A stretch of DNA of 64,000 nucleotides from CBDCKN01 sp965219035 (lineage in GTDB: Bacteria > Gemmatimonadota > Gemmatimonadetes > Longimicrobiales > Gaopeijiaceae). The notes beneath the pieces are model-generated. The model made no database searches and was not told the DNA's origin. It saw only the letters and a program-made list of their open reading frames with translations. Made by a program: the position numbers and the translations under genes. The stretch spans positions 62,001 through 126,000 of the forward strand of contig CBDCMR010000002.1 of NCBI GenBank assembly GCA_965219035.1. The letters run 5' to 3'. Positions 8,290 through 15,892 of this stretch are shown in pieces; the stretch's first letter is position 1, and each line of letters starts with the position of its first letter.

Positions 8290-9733
8290 GTGCCTTCCGC
8301 GCGGCAGGGGCTCGGCCCGGGCGGCGGTCGACTATCTCGTCGGCGAGCGGGACGCCGAGGGGCGCCGACGCGAGGGCGTCGAAGTCCTCCGCGGGAATCC
8401 GGACCTGGTGGCCTCCGTGGCCGACTCGTTGGAGTTCGAGCGCAAGTATACGTCGGTCGTGATCGCGTGGGCGCCGGACGACCAGCCGACCAACGCACAG
8501 ATCGGCGCGGTCCTGCACCGCGAGCGCGGCGGCGGTGTCCATGTGCACGTCCTCGCCGCGCAGTGCGACCTGGAGACGGGCCGCAGCCTGAACATTGCGC
8601 CGCCCGGATGGCAGAGGACCTTCGATCCGTTGCGCGACGCCTTCAACCACGAGCACGGCTGGAGCCGCCCGGACGACCCGGCGCGGGCCAGGGCGCAGCA
8701 GCCGGGCCATCGCGCCTACATCGAGGCGTCAAAGCTGCGGGCGGGCCTCGAGCACGAAGCCGACCCGCGCGAGTTGATCCGCGACTATCTGGTGCAGCGC
8801 GTCGAGCACGGCGCGGTGCAGAGGCGCGCCGACGTGGTCTCCGCCCTGCAGGAAGTCGGCTTCGAAGTGCCGCGCCAAGGCAAGGACTACGTCACCGCCC
8901 GCGATCCGGACAGCGGAAAGCGGTGGCGGCTGAGAGGAGCGCTGTACGAGCATGACTTCCAGCCCGAACGACTTGACTTCCCGGCTGCGCAGCCGACTGG
9001 AGGCCGACCGCCGGCAGATCGAGGAGACGGCCGCGCACGAGCTCGAGCGGCTTGGCGAGAACTTGAGCGCCGTCGCAAGCGGCGCGCTGCGTTCCATCGA
9101 GGCCGATACGGCGGCGGCGACCGCGCGGGTGAGCGCCCTGCTGAGGCGCGCGTGGCTCCAGCCCCTGTTGATCGGCCTGAGCCTTTTCCTCGGTATCAGC
9201 GGCGGCAGCTGGGCGACGATGCAATGGTTGTCGAGGAGCATCGAACGCCGGATCGAGACCTTGGCGACGGTGAACGTGCAGATCGAACAGGCGCGACAGA
9301 CCCTGGCCGAGATCGAGGAGACCACCTGGGGCGTGACGCTGCGGGAGGTCGATGGGGAGCGGATCGTGGTGCTGCCGGCCGGCACGCTGAACTATCCGCC
9401 CTTGACCTTGGGCGGGCGGCCTGCCGTGAAGCTGTCGAGAGAGTGAAGGAGCTATATGACCGAGCTAGAACGACAGTTGACGGCCGCCTTGGAGAGGTTG
9501 TCCGTGCAGTACGAGATGGAACAGCGGCGGCACTCCGAGCAGGTCGGAGCCTTGCAGCAGCGTGTCGAGCAGCAGGCCGCGCAGAGCGAAACCTTGCGGC
9601 AGCAAGTCGAGCGGCTCTGCGGGCAAATGACACTCTTGGCCCGGGACTACAGGACGCTCGCCGCGACGTTGCGCGGGCGCAGGATCTGATCCGCCACCGG
9701 AGCCGAGCGCCCGATCATGGTCCGAGCCGCTGA
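8279..9733 (+). CDS. mobA: MobA/MbeA-type relaxase
   Basis: A 484-residue relaxase that would nick oriT and lead the strand into a recipient cell. The start resembles ColE1 MbeA: VKCLPRGRGSARAAVDYLVG, with the likely nucleophile Tyr in VDYLVG. The metal site reads HRERGGGVHVHV, that is His-x-His where ColE1 relaxases have E-x-N. From memory of MbeA, about 25 residues before this motif appear to be missing. The C-terminal half is charged and Arg/Ala rich and carries two other genes in another frame. It follows mobC with overlap. Function is uncertain because of the possible deletion. Confidence 0.8.
   Translation: MHVKCLPRGRGSARAAVDYLVGERDAEGRRREGVEVLRGNPDLVASVADSLEFERKYTSVVIAWAPDDQPTNAQIGAVLHRERGGGVHVHVLAAQCDLETGRSLNIAPPGWQRTFDPLRDAFNHEHGWSRPDDPARARAQQPGHRAYIEASKLRAGLEHEADPRELIRDYLVQRVEHGAVQRRADVVSALQEVGFEVPRQGKDYVTARDPDSGKRWRLRGALYEHDFQPERLDFPAAQPTGGRPPADRGDGRARARAAWRELERRRKRRAAFHRGRYGGGDRAGERPAEARVAPAPVDRPEPFPRYQRRQLGDDAMVVEEHRTPDRDLGDGERADRTGATDPGRDRGDHLGRDAAGGRWGADRGAAGRHAELSALDLGRAACREAVERVKELYDRARTTVDGRLGEVVRAVRDGTAAALRAGRSLAAACRAAGRAERNLAAASRAALRANDTLGPGLQDARRDVARAQDLIRHRSRAPDHGPSR
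8952..9446 (+). CDS. mobB: MobB/MbeB-like protein nested in the relaxase gene
   Basis: A 164-residue protein read in another frame, wholly inside mobA. It starts with a helical coiled-coil region (LRSRLEADRRQIEETAAHEL) and has one membrane segment at about residues 57-80 (PLLIGLSLFLGISG). A second amphipathic helix and a beta-rich tail (GERIVVLPAGTLNYPP) follow. In ColE1-type plasmids mbeB lies inside mbeA the same way and its product is membrane-linked and stabilises the relaxosome. Codon choice and coherent domains favour a real gene over a chance frame. It is followed 9 bases later by mobD. Confidence 0.75.
   Translation: MTSSPNDLTSRLRSRLEADRRQIEETAAHELERLGENLSAVASGALRSIEADTAAATARVSALLRRAWLQPLLIGLSLFLGISGGSWATMQWLSRSIERRIETLATVNVQIEQARQTLAEIEETTWGVTLREVDGERIVVLPAGTLNYPPLTLGGRPAVKLSRE
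9456..9689 (+). CDS. mobD: MobD/MbeD-like protein nested in the relaxase gene
   Basis: A 77-residue, almost entirely helical protein (LERQLTAALERLSVQYEMEQ, then Q-rich heptads, ending LARDYRTLAATLRGR). It matches the MbeD/MobD pattern of ColE1-like mobilization operons, where mbeD also overlaps mbeA in another frame. AAGGAG at 9446-9451 lies 4-5 bases before the ATG at 9456, a clear ribosome-binding site inside the relaxase gene. Confidence 0.75.
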   Translation: MTELERQLTAALERLSVQYEMEQRRHSEQVGALQQRVEQQAAQSETLRQQVERLCGQMTLLARDYRTLAATLRGRRI

Positions 9734-9751
9734 TGGTTTCCCGCAGCGGAA

Positions 9752-9805
9752 GCGACCGACGCTCGAGGATCGGAGGAGGTCTGGCGGCGGCTCGGCGCGG
9801 CCTCC
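9752..9805 (-). repeat. Short repeat shared with the integrase tail at 14732-14787
   Basis: About 50 bases match 14732-14787 closely (both contain GGCGGCTCGGCG and GGCCTCC). At 14.7 kb this is the 3' end of an integrase gene on the minus strand, so the copy here is probably the tail of another lost integrase, cut at 9882 by the IS1182-type element. Confidence 0.4.
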
Positions 9806-9881
9806 GGTTCGGGAGTCTCGCAAGCGAGGGAGGCGGCCCGGGCGCAGTTGTTCTGGCCCCGGCCCGGCCAGGTGTCGCGAT

Positions 9882-11493
9882 CCTAGGAGTCTGCGCCGTA
9901 GAAAGCTGCGGCGGTTATGTTGAGGGGTAGGAAAGGCATGTGAGAGGTTGGCGGTTCAGGGAGGGGAGTCAAAGGGAACGAAGTTCCGACCATACCAGCC
10001 GGAGCAGATGCTGTTGCTGCCGCAGGACCTCAGGGAGTGGGTTCGGGAAGGTCACCTGGCGCACCATGTGAGCGACCTGGTGGACGCCTTGGATTTCGGG
10101 GTGTTCTACGCGCCGTACGAGGGAGACGGGCGGCGCAACTCTCCGTACGATCCGCGGATGATGGTGAAGGTGCTGGTCTACGGGTACGCGACGGGCACCT
10201 TTTCGTCGCGGAAGATGGCGAAGAAGGTGGAGGAGGACATCGCGTTTCGGATGCTGGCGGCGGGCAACTTTCCGCAGCACCGAACGCTATGCGAGTTTCG
10301 CCGGCGGCATCTTGACGACTTCCAGGCGGTGTTCGCCGAGGTGGTTCGCCTGGCGCGGGGGATGGGTCTGGCGGGGTTGGGAGGGGTGTCGGTGGACGGG
10401 ACGAAGGTTCGGGCGAACGCGAGCAAGCGCAAGGCGATGAGCTACGCTCGGATGGCCAAGGAGGAACGCCGACTGCAAGCGGAGATCGCGGGGTTGCTGG
10501 AGGAGGCCGAGGCGGTCGACGCAGCGGAGGACGCCCGCTACGGGGAGGACGTTCGCGGCGACGAACTGCCTGAGGAGCTCAAGCGGCGCGAGGACCGGCT
10601 GGCGGCGATCCGGGAGGCGAAGGCGCGCCTGGAAGCCGAGCAGAGAGCGATGGACGACGCGCGGGGCCGCAAGCCGGGACAGGCGCGCAACCCGAAGGGA
10701 GGCAGGCCCTACTCGCGGGAGTACGGCGAGCCGGAGGAGAGAGCGCAGAGCAACTTCACGGACCCCGAGAGCCGGATCATGAAGACGAGCTCGGAAGGGT
10801 ACCAGCAGTGCTACAACGCGCAGACGGTGGTGGACGGGGAGAACCAGCTGGTGGTGGCGACGACGGTGACGGACAACGCGAGCGACCAGGGCCAGCTGAT
10901 CCCGATGGTCGATGCGGTGGCGGACGCGTACCGCGAGATGCCCCAACAGGTGCTGGCGGACGCGAACTATTGCAACGAGCGGGACTTGCAGGAGCTGGAG
11001 GAGCGGGGCGTTGACGGATATGTGTCGCTGGCCCGGGAGGGCAAGGCCGGTGCGGCCCCCGATCCGGACAAGCATCCCGCGAAGGCGCGCATGGCTGAGA
11101 AGCTGGCGAGCGACGAGGGCCGAAGACGGTACGCACGCCGCAAGTGGATGGCGGAGGCGCCTGTCGGCTGGATCAAGGAGGTGATGGGATTTCGAAGATT
11201 CAGCTTCCGGGGCCTGAAGTAAGGTCCAGGCCGAGTGGACCCTCGTGTGCCTGGCGCTCAACATCAAGCGGCTGCACACCCTTCAGGCCGCATGAGGCGG
11301 CGATCATTGACCCGCAGCCGCGGGGCCCCGTGCTTCCGCAGCTCTCCGCGCCCGCCATTCGCGGCCGCCCGGCCCTCTCGGTCCGTCAGCAACCCGGATC
11401 CCCAACCTCTCGCTACCCGAATCTGTCAAGCCGCCGTCGGCCCTCTCCCGATCCTGTCACATCCAATGCGCTTCTGCGGCGCAAGCTCCTAGG
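9882..11493 (+). mobile_element. IS1182-family insertion sequence
   Basis: Terminal inverted repeats: left CCTAGGAGTCTGCGCCGTAG (9882 on), right (reverse complement) CCTAGGAGCTTGCGCCGCAG ending at 11493. One transposase gene lies between. I see no clear target duplication. The right end cuts the nuclease gene on the minus strand and supplies its stop codon. Confidence 0.8.
9948..11222 (+). CDS. IS1182-family transposase, C-terminus frameshifted
   Basis: 424 residues. An N-terminal helical domain (PYQPEQMLLLPQDLREWV) is followed by the DDE core: D in VSVDGTKVRA, D in VLADANYC, and the C-terminal Glu region WMAEAPVGWIKEVMGFRRF. The TTG start at 9948 gives the normal family N-terminus. A single extra T in AAG-T-AAG at 11220 creates a stop; removing it continues the family C-terminus (VQAEWTLVCLALNIKRL) to a stop at 11293-11295. 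Activity is doubtful. Confidence 0.88.
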   Translation: MAVQGGESKGTKFRPYQPEQMLLLPQDLREWVREGHLAHHVSDLVDALDFGVFYAPYEGDGRRNSPYDPRMMVKVLVYGYATGTFSSRKMAKKVEEDIAFRMLAAGNFPQHRTLCEFRRRHLDDFQAVFAEVVRLARGMGLAGLGGVSVDGTKVRANASKRKAMSYARMAKEERRLQAEIAGLLEEAEAVDAAEDARYGEDVRGDELPEELKRREDRLAAIREAKARLEAEQRAMDDARGRKPGQARNPKGGRPYSREYGEPEERAQSNFTDPESRIMKTSSEGYQQCYNAQTVVDGENQLVVATTVTDNASDQGQLIPMVDAVADAYREMPQQVLADANYCNERDLQELEERGVDGYVSLAREGKAGAAPDPDKHPAKARMAEKLASDEGRRRYARRKWMAEAPVGWIKEVMGFRRFSFRGLK

Positions 11494-12454
11494 GTGCTTT
11501 ATTGAACCGGAGGAGGGTGATCCTCGGTTCGATCGCCGCTGAGCTGAGCACCTTTTGGGAAAAGGCAGGTGCGACCAGGACGCCTCGCACCTTGTCCGCG
11601 GGTACACCGCTCGCCTCCATGTTTCCCATGTAGGATGTGAGCTGGGTGTAATCCCCGCGCCCTGCCTCGACGATCTTCAATTCGATGGCGATGTGCTCGC
11701 CCGACCTACCTCTGGCGAGCAGGTCAACCCGATCGCTGGTGCTGTCGCTCAGGCGTTCTTGCTTCCCGACGAGGTAGATGGGCCGGTCGAAGCTAAAGTC
11801 GATGGACTCCCAGTTGGCCCACAGGAACTCCTCCAGGTCTCTCTCCTTCCACCGATCAGGAACCGTGAGAAACCCCCTCGACGGGTTCTGAACGCGTTCC
11901 AATGTCCACTCAGCGCCCCGTTGTGCGCTCGGTCGTGGCTTGCCTGAGAACAGATCGAAGATGCTGAGACCATTCTCCGCGGCCGCCTGGTCTTCTTCGG
12001 AGTCTTCCGGATCAAACTCGTCTTCCGGCTCCGGCAGGTCGAGGTCTTCATCCTCGAGCACTACCTGCGTCTGCTCATAGTATTCACAGACGATCGACCT
12101 CAACTCCCACTGATCGACAAGAGATCCTTCCAACGAATCGTCGAAGAGCAGCCGTACCAGCTTCGGATCATCCGCTCGGGCCACGACATCCTGACCGGCG
12201 GCCTCGGCCTTGATCAGGCCCAATACGCGTTCCCCGCCCTTCGAAATGATCAACTGTGCAACGGCCTTCGCTGCCCCCTCCTCGCCGCGATCCAACGTCA
12301 GCCGGTTCCACCACTCCCTTGGGTCGTCTCCGGTGACCAACACACTGAATGAGCCACGGAGGTGGGCGCGAGTCATCGCTGGTGAACTCGGTAGTGCTCC
12401 AAGGAGTTGGATGAAGTCATCGTCGTTGATGTCGTGAGCGAACATGGCAAACAA
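11489..12454 (-). CDS. NucS/DUF91-like PD-(D/E)XK nuclease, 3' end cut by IS1182
   Basis: About 321 residues. The N-terminal half is unrecognised and followed by an acidic linker (about 135-165). The C-terminal part resembles the NucS/DUF91 endonuclease fold: RDLEEFLWANWESI, then DRVDLLARGRSGEHIAIELK with the D...E-x-K catalytic pattern, then QLTSYMGNMEA. The start is TTG at 12454, because AGGAGG lies 8 bases upstream. It follows the SIR2 gene by 12 bases and is surely co-transcribed. The stop codon TAG comes from the inverted repeat of the adjoining IS1182 element, so native C-terminal residues are lost. Likely a defence effector acting with the SIR2 protein; that is inference. Confidence 0.8.
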   Translation of the reverse strand: MFAMFAHDINDDDFIQLLGALPSSPAMTRAHLRGSFSVLVTGDDPREWWNRLTLDRGEEGAAKAVAQLIISKGGERVLGLIKAEAAGQDVVARADDPKLVRLLFDDSLEGSLVDQWELRSIVCEYYEQTQVVLEDEDLDLPEPEDEFDPEDSEEDQAAAENGLSIFDLFSGKPRPSAQRGAEWTLERVQNPSRGFLTVPDRWKERDLEEFLWANWESIDFSFDRPIYLVGKQERLSDSTSDRVDLLARGRSGEHIAIELKIVEAGRGDYTQLTSYMGNMEASGVPADKVRGVLVAPAFSQKVLSSAAIEPRITLLRFNKAP

Positions 12455-12466
12455 GTCGATGTCCTC

Positions 12467-14599
12467 CTATCCCCTCACCTTTAGCGCTGCCAGGCAGCAG
12501 AACTTCAACTTTTCACCTGATCCGCAAGGACACGGGTCGTAGGGATTCAACCTGCCGTCTGCCTGGAGTTCATCTAGCAGAGCTCGGCTTCTCTTTCGCC
12601 AAGCGGCCACTCGTGCTTCACCGTTACGAAGATCGCCCCAGACAGCAGGTCGCAGAAACGCACCGGGGACTCGTGGCATGAACAGCCCGGAGAGTCCATC
12701 ACGAGCCTGCTGCAACACCGACGCCGGGATCGCTTCATTCAGTCCGGAATTCACGGCCGCGACCATTTGGCCTCCTTCGTTCTTGGCTATTCGCTCCGCG
12801 ATCTCGCGGCGAAAGCTATTGCCGCCAGCCGATTCCCTGAAGCGAAACACCCCCTCAAGAAGCTCCCGCTGCTGCTCGATCAACGCGCCGAGATCCGAAT
12901 TGAATCGCCCGGTCAAGGCGTAGCTTGCCGCTTCATCCGCCCACGTACTCCCGCCAGAAGCGGACAAAGCCACGCTCGCCAGCTTCTCACTACCCAGCAG
13001 CATTCGGGTAGCGCTGGCACCTATGTGCTGACAAATCGCTCCTTTTCGTATGACTCCTGCAAGGCGCAATACGGGAAAAGCGAGCCACCGTGGCACGGCA
13101 CCCATCGGTGTACCGCCGCTAATGCCCAGAAGGCGACGAACGGATGGATTCACCATCGAACCGCGAGTCATTTGTTCCAGCTGCTCCATGGTCAGCGCGT
13201 GCGCCAGATCTATAGTCGTCGACGCGAGCCTTTCCATCTGTCTTTCGGCTAACTCCCCCTTGCCGGGTACGGCGGTCACCTGTCGACGAATTCTCTCCGC
13301 GATCGTCCGTCGCTTGAACGACTCTGTTGTACTGGACTCGGCACCCACCTCAAGTGCCCTTACCTCTCCTACTAGCGTGCCTGGCTCCGGGAACACCACA
13401 ACCGGTTCGTACGGCAGTACAATCAATCGTATCGCTTCGGCTTCAACAAACTTCCAGAACCAGAACGAGCCAAGCAGATCGTGCAGGCTTCCCAAGTGAT
13501 CGATGGACAGGCACGTAACGTCGAAGCAGATCAGTCCAACGACGACATCGTGCAGCGCAGAGTAGTTGTGAAGCACCACTTCGCCATCGACATACCCTTC
13601 GCCGACAATGAGCTCCCGCGTTCCCGAGCTGCTCTCTGCCGTGATCGTTTGCGACGTCGTGTGTTTCCCCCACGGCAGCAAGTCTCCTATGAAGTAGACG
13701 CTGTCGGGGTCAGGTTGCCCAATCCTGGCACTTCCCGCAGCCGTTGCGGGCGCGCCCAGGGGGGCTTGCATATCGGCAACGGCTTCAAGGGTCAGTAGTG
13801 CGCTTCGGTGGTCTGCCGGATCGACCCGATAGCTGATGCGTCTAACGTCTGCCGGCGCCCGCGACGATCCTTCTGACATCACGATGAAGTGGGGACCGGT
13901 CCCGAACAGTGGATGGGTTACCGCGGCGCGTTCCAGCGCCGCAATTACATGATCGTCCTGAATTCCATAGCCCAAGAATAAGACACTGCAATCGGCGAGA
14001 ACCGAGCGAAGTGCGGTTACGAACCGGCCATCGGCTTGTACATCTTCATAGTCCTGTGAGGAGAACACCACGGTCTCGACCGCGCTGATCGACCCATGCA
14101 GTTTGCATATGAAGGCTGTGCCTTTGCCCAGCAGCTGCGGCAGCCGTTCAACATCGGACCGTTGAACGGCCTCCGGTGCGGATAAGTGGCGCTCTAGCGA
14201 CTCATCAACGTTGGTTGTTAGAACGTACGTCGGCTCGATCAGATCAAGAGCACGCAACATTCGCTCGTAGACGGGGGTCGGTTGCCGGTGTGCGAAGGCG
14301 TCAGTGAGACAGGAAAAATAGAGCGCCGAGTCGCTGGTCCTCATCGCCTCGAAGAGCTCGGGGTATGCCCTGTCCGCCAATAGAGACGAAGCGGTCTCCT
14401 TGACGTACTTGTCCACCTCTCTTGCGAATCGCCGGTGCATCTGGTCGGCGAGCTCGCCCCACAGCGGGTATCCCGACCACGCGCTGGCACCGGCTCCGAG
14501 CCAGACAACCAGGGGACGGCGGCGGCTAACAACCACCGATGCAAGAGCGTTAAACGCACGGATAGTCTCGGGATCATCACAGAACACAGTTGACTCCAT
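12467..14599 (-). CDS. SIR2-like NADase-type protein with C-terminal SEC-C zinc motif
   Basis: 710 residues. The N-terminal SIR2-like domain (about 25-270) shows the NAD-binding GAGAS at 35-39, TTNVD at 138-142, KLHGS with the probable catalytic His at 178, and LGYGIQDDH at 219-227. The middle 400 residues are unrecognised. A SEC-C zinc motif (CPCGSGEKLKFCC) ends the protein. SIR2 domains of this type in bacterial defence destroy NAD+ on phage infection. SEC-C is a metal-binding adaptor seen in varied proteins. It is the first gene of a two-gene operon with the nuclease at 11489. It appears intact. The combination does not match a defence system I can name. Confidence 0.88.
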   Translation of the reverse strand: MESTVFCDDPETIRAFNALASVVVSRRRPLVVWLGAGASAWSGYPLWGELADQMHRRFAREVDKYVKETASSLLADRAYPELFEAMRTSDSALYFSCLTDAFAHRQPTPVYERMLRALDLIEPTYVLTTNVDESLERHLSAPEAVQRSDVERLPQLLGKGTAFICKLHGSISAVETVVFSSQDYEDVQADGRFVTALRSVLADCSVLFLGYGIQDDHVIAALERAAVTHPLFGTGPHFIVMSEGSSRAPADVRRISYRVDPADHRSALLTLEAVADMQAPLGAPATAAGSARIGQPDPDSVYFIGDLLPWGKHTTSQTITAESSSGTRELIVGEGYVDGEVVLHNYSALHDVVVGLICFDVTCLSIDHLGSLHDLLGSFWFWKFVEAEAIRLIVLPYEPVVVFPEPGTLVGEVRALEVGAESSTTESFKRRTIAERIRRQVTAVPGKGELAERQMERLASTTIDLAHALTMEQLEQMTRGSMVNPSVRRLLGISGGTPMGAVPRWLAFPVLRLAGVIRKGAICQHIGASATRMLLGSEKLASVALSASGGSTWADEAASYALTGRFNSDLGALIEQQRELLEGVFRFRESAGGNSFRREIAERIAKNEGGQMVAAVNSGLNEAIPASVLQQARDGLSGLFMPRVPGAFLRPAVWGDLRNGEARVAAWRKRSRALLDELQADGRLNPYDPCPCGSGEKLKFCCLAALKVRG

Positions 14600-14743
14600 T
14601 CGAGTCGGCTGTCGACGTCATTTCATTGCTGTAGATGTCAGATGGATTACACTTCTGGGCATTGAAAATATCGCACCTTCGCAGCCCTCTTCAGATATTT
14701 GGGGAAGTGAGAAGATCGACTTCGGCATCGAATCGACCGATGC

Positions 14744-15013
14744 TCAAGGATCGGCAGCGGTCGTTCGGCGGCTCGGCGAGGCCTCCAGTTCCGCGTTCTC
14801 ACCGGCCAAGTAGGCCGCCCAGTCGTCCATCAGCCGACGGCGGCGCTCGAACAGGTCCGAGCGACGATAGGCTGCCTCGACCTGGTTTCGGACCCTGTGT
14901 GCCAGCGCCGCCTCCACGACCTCTCGGGGATGATCCGTCTCTTCGGCTGCCCAGTCGCGGAACGACGACCGGAAGCCGTGGGGCACGGCCGCGATCCCGA
15001 GCTTCTGGAACAT
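14744..15013 (-). pseudogene. C-terminal fragment of a P4-type integrase
   Basis: About 89 residues keep the end of the catalytic domain: PHGFRSSFRDWAAE with the H-x-x-R pair, and VEAAYRRSDLFERRR with the tyrosine. It is closely similar to the integrase at 2241. Upstream, the frame breaks and only a faint trace (LLAVEEKKQ) continues to about 15090. It marks an older island end next to the SIR2 operon. Confidence 0.85.
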
Positions 15014-15129
15014 CCGGGCAGTTGCTTCTTCTCCTCGACCGCCAGGAGGCGAGCACGAACCGTGCTGGAGGAGGCTGAGGTACTCTTCACAAACTGCCCC
15101 GCCCCAGTAGGACCGGTCTACGTCTCAGC

Positions 15130-15555
15130 TCATTCCCCGATCAGGCCTTGGATCTTCAGAAATTGAAGTTGTCTCCCGAAGGAGAGGCCCTCCAACGGAA
15201 TGGTGACAGAGAACCCACGGTCGTGGAGAAACGGAACGAGGTTTTCTCGATAGCGTACACCGGCCAAGATGACCACCTCTGCCTCAGCTGGCAGAACCTC
15301 GAGTAGTTGTCGTTGGACTAGCGTCGCCCATTGTAGCCTCTCGGCCTTGCCGAGCCGATTGAGCGTCCTCTCATATGGTTCAAGGACTTGAGTCGGGTCC
15401 ACCAAACCATATTGTGCGGAAAGGATGAACCAGGTGTCTGCATTCTTCTCGGCGTACCGGCGCAGCCCGCAGAACAATGGCGACGTATATAGGTCGCGGG
15501 CTGCTGCGGGGGCCGCACGCTTGGACTTAACACATGAGACAAGTGCTACTCGCAT
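15130..15555 (-). CDS. DUF6884/YaaA-like protein, last gene of a broken operon
   Basis: 141 residues. It begins with the typical MRVALVSCVKSK and contains SPLFCGLRRYAEKNADTWFI, SAQYGLVDP and LAGVRYRENL, the pattern of DUF6884-type proteins distantly related to YaaA. No biochemical role is established for this family as far as I know, though such genes are often found near phage-defence or nucleic-acid modification genes. It follows, 57 bases on, the gene whose tail ends at 15613. An IS256-family insertion now separates it from the operon promoter, so its expression may have changed. Confidence 0.72.
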   Translation of the reverse strand: MRVALVSCVKSKRAAPAAARDLYTSPLFCGLRRYAEKNADTWFILSAQYGLVDPTQVLEPYERTLNRLGKAERLQWATLVQRQLLEVLPAEAEVVILAGVRYRENLVPFLHDRGFSVTIPLEGLSFGRQLQFLKIQGLIGE

Positions 15556-15612
15556 GGATCGACCTCTTCTTGCTGACGATGATGTCCACTCATTCGCTGT
15601 GGACCAGTCGGA

Positions 15613-15723
15613 CTACTGCCTCAGGAACTCACTCCAGACCTTGCTGACTTCACTGGCAAGCATCCTCTCCAGGTCCTCAGACAGTGTCGGAAGGGCATTG
15701 AAGTGCCCGATGGTCTGCGGGAG
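15613..15723 (-). pseudogene. C-terminal piece of the gene interrupted by the IS256 element
   Basis: Encodes the last 36 or so residues (TIGHFNALPTLSEDLERM to a stop at 15613) of the gene whose main part lies at 18419-19098. The 8-bp target duplication TGCGGGAG (15716-15723 and 18419-18426) lets the two be joined exactly: ...EAALPQ-TIGHFNALP... in one frame. Confidence 0.85.
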
Positions 15724-15892
15724 GAAGCTGTCCCAACCGTAGTTGAAGGTTCCTGATAGGGGAGAAAGAAAAGTGGTGGCTCCGGGGGTCCCGGGCCGAT
15801 AGGCTCGGGTAGGCAAAAACCCCAACACGGAGCCACCACGATGAAGAGAACGTACGAGGTAAGGGATCGGGCGGACAAGCGCGCGATCAGGG

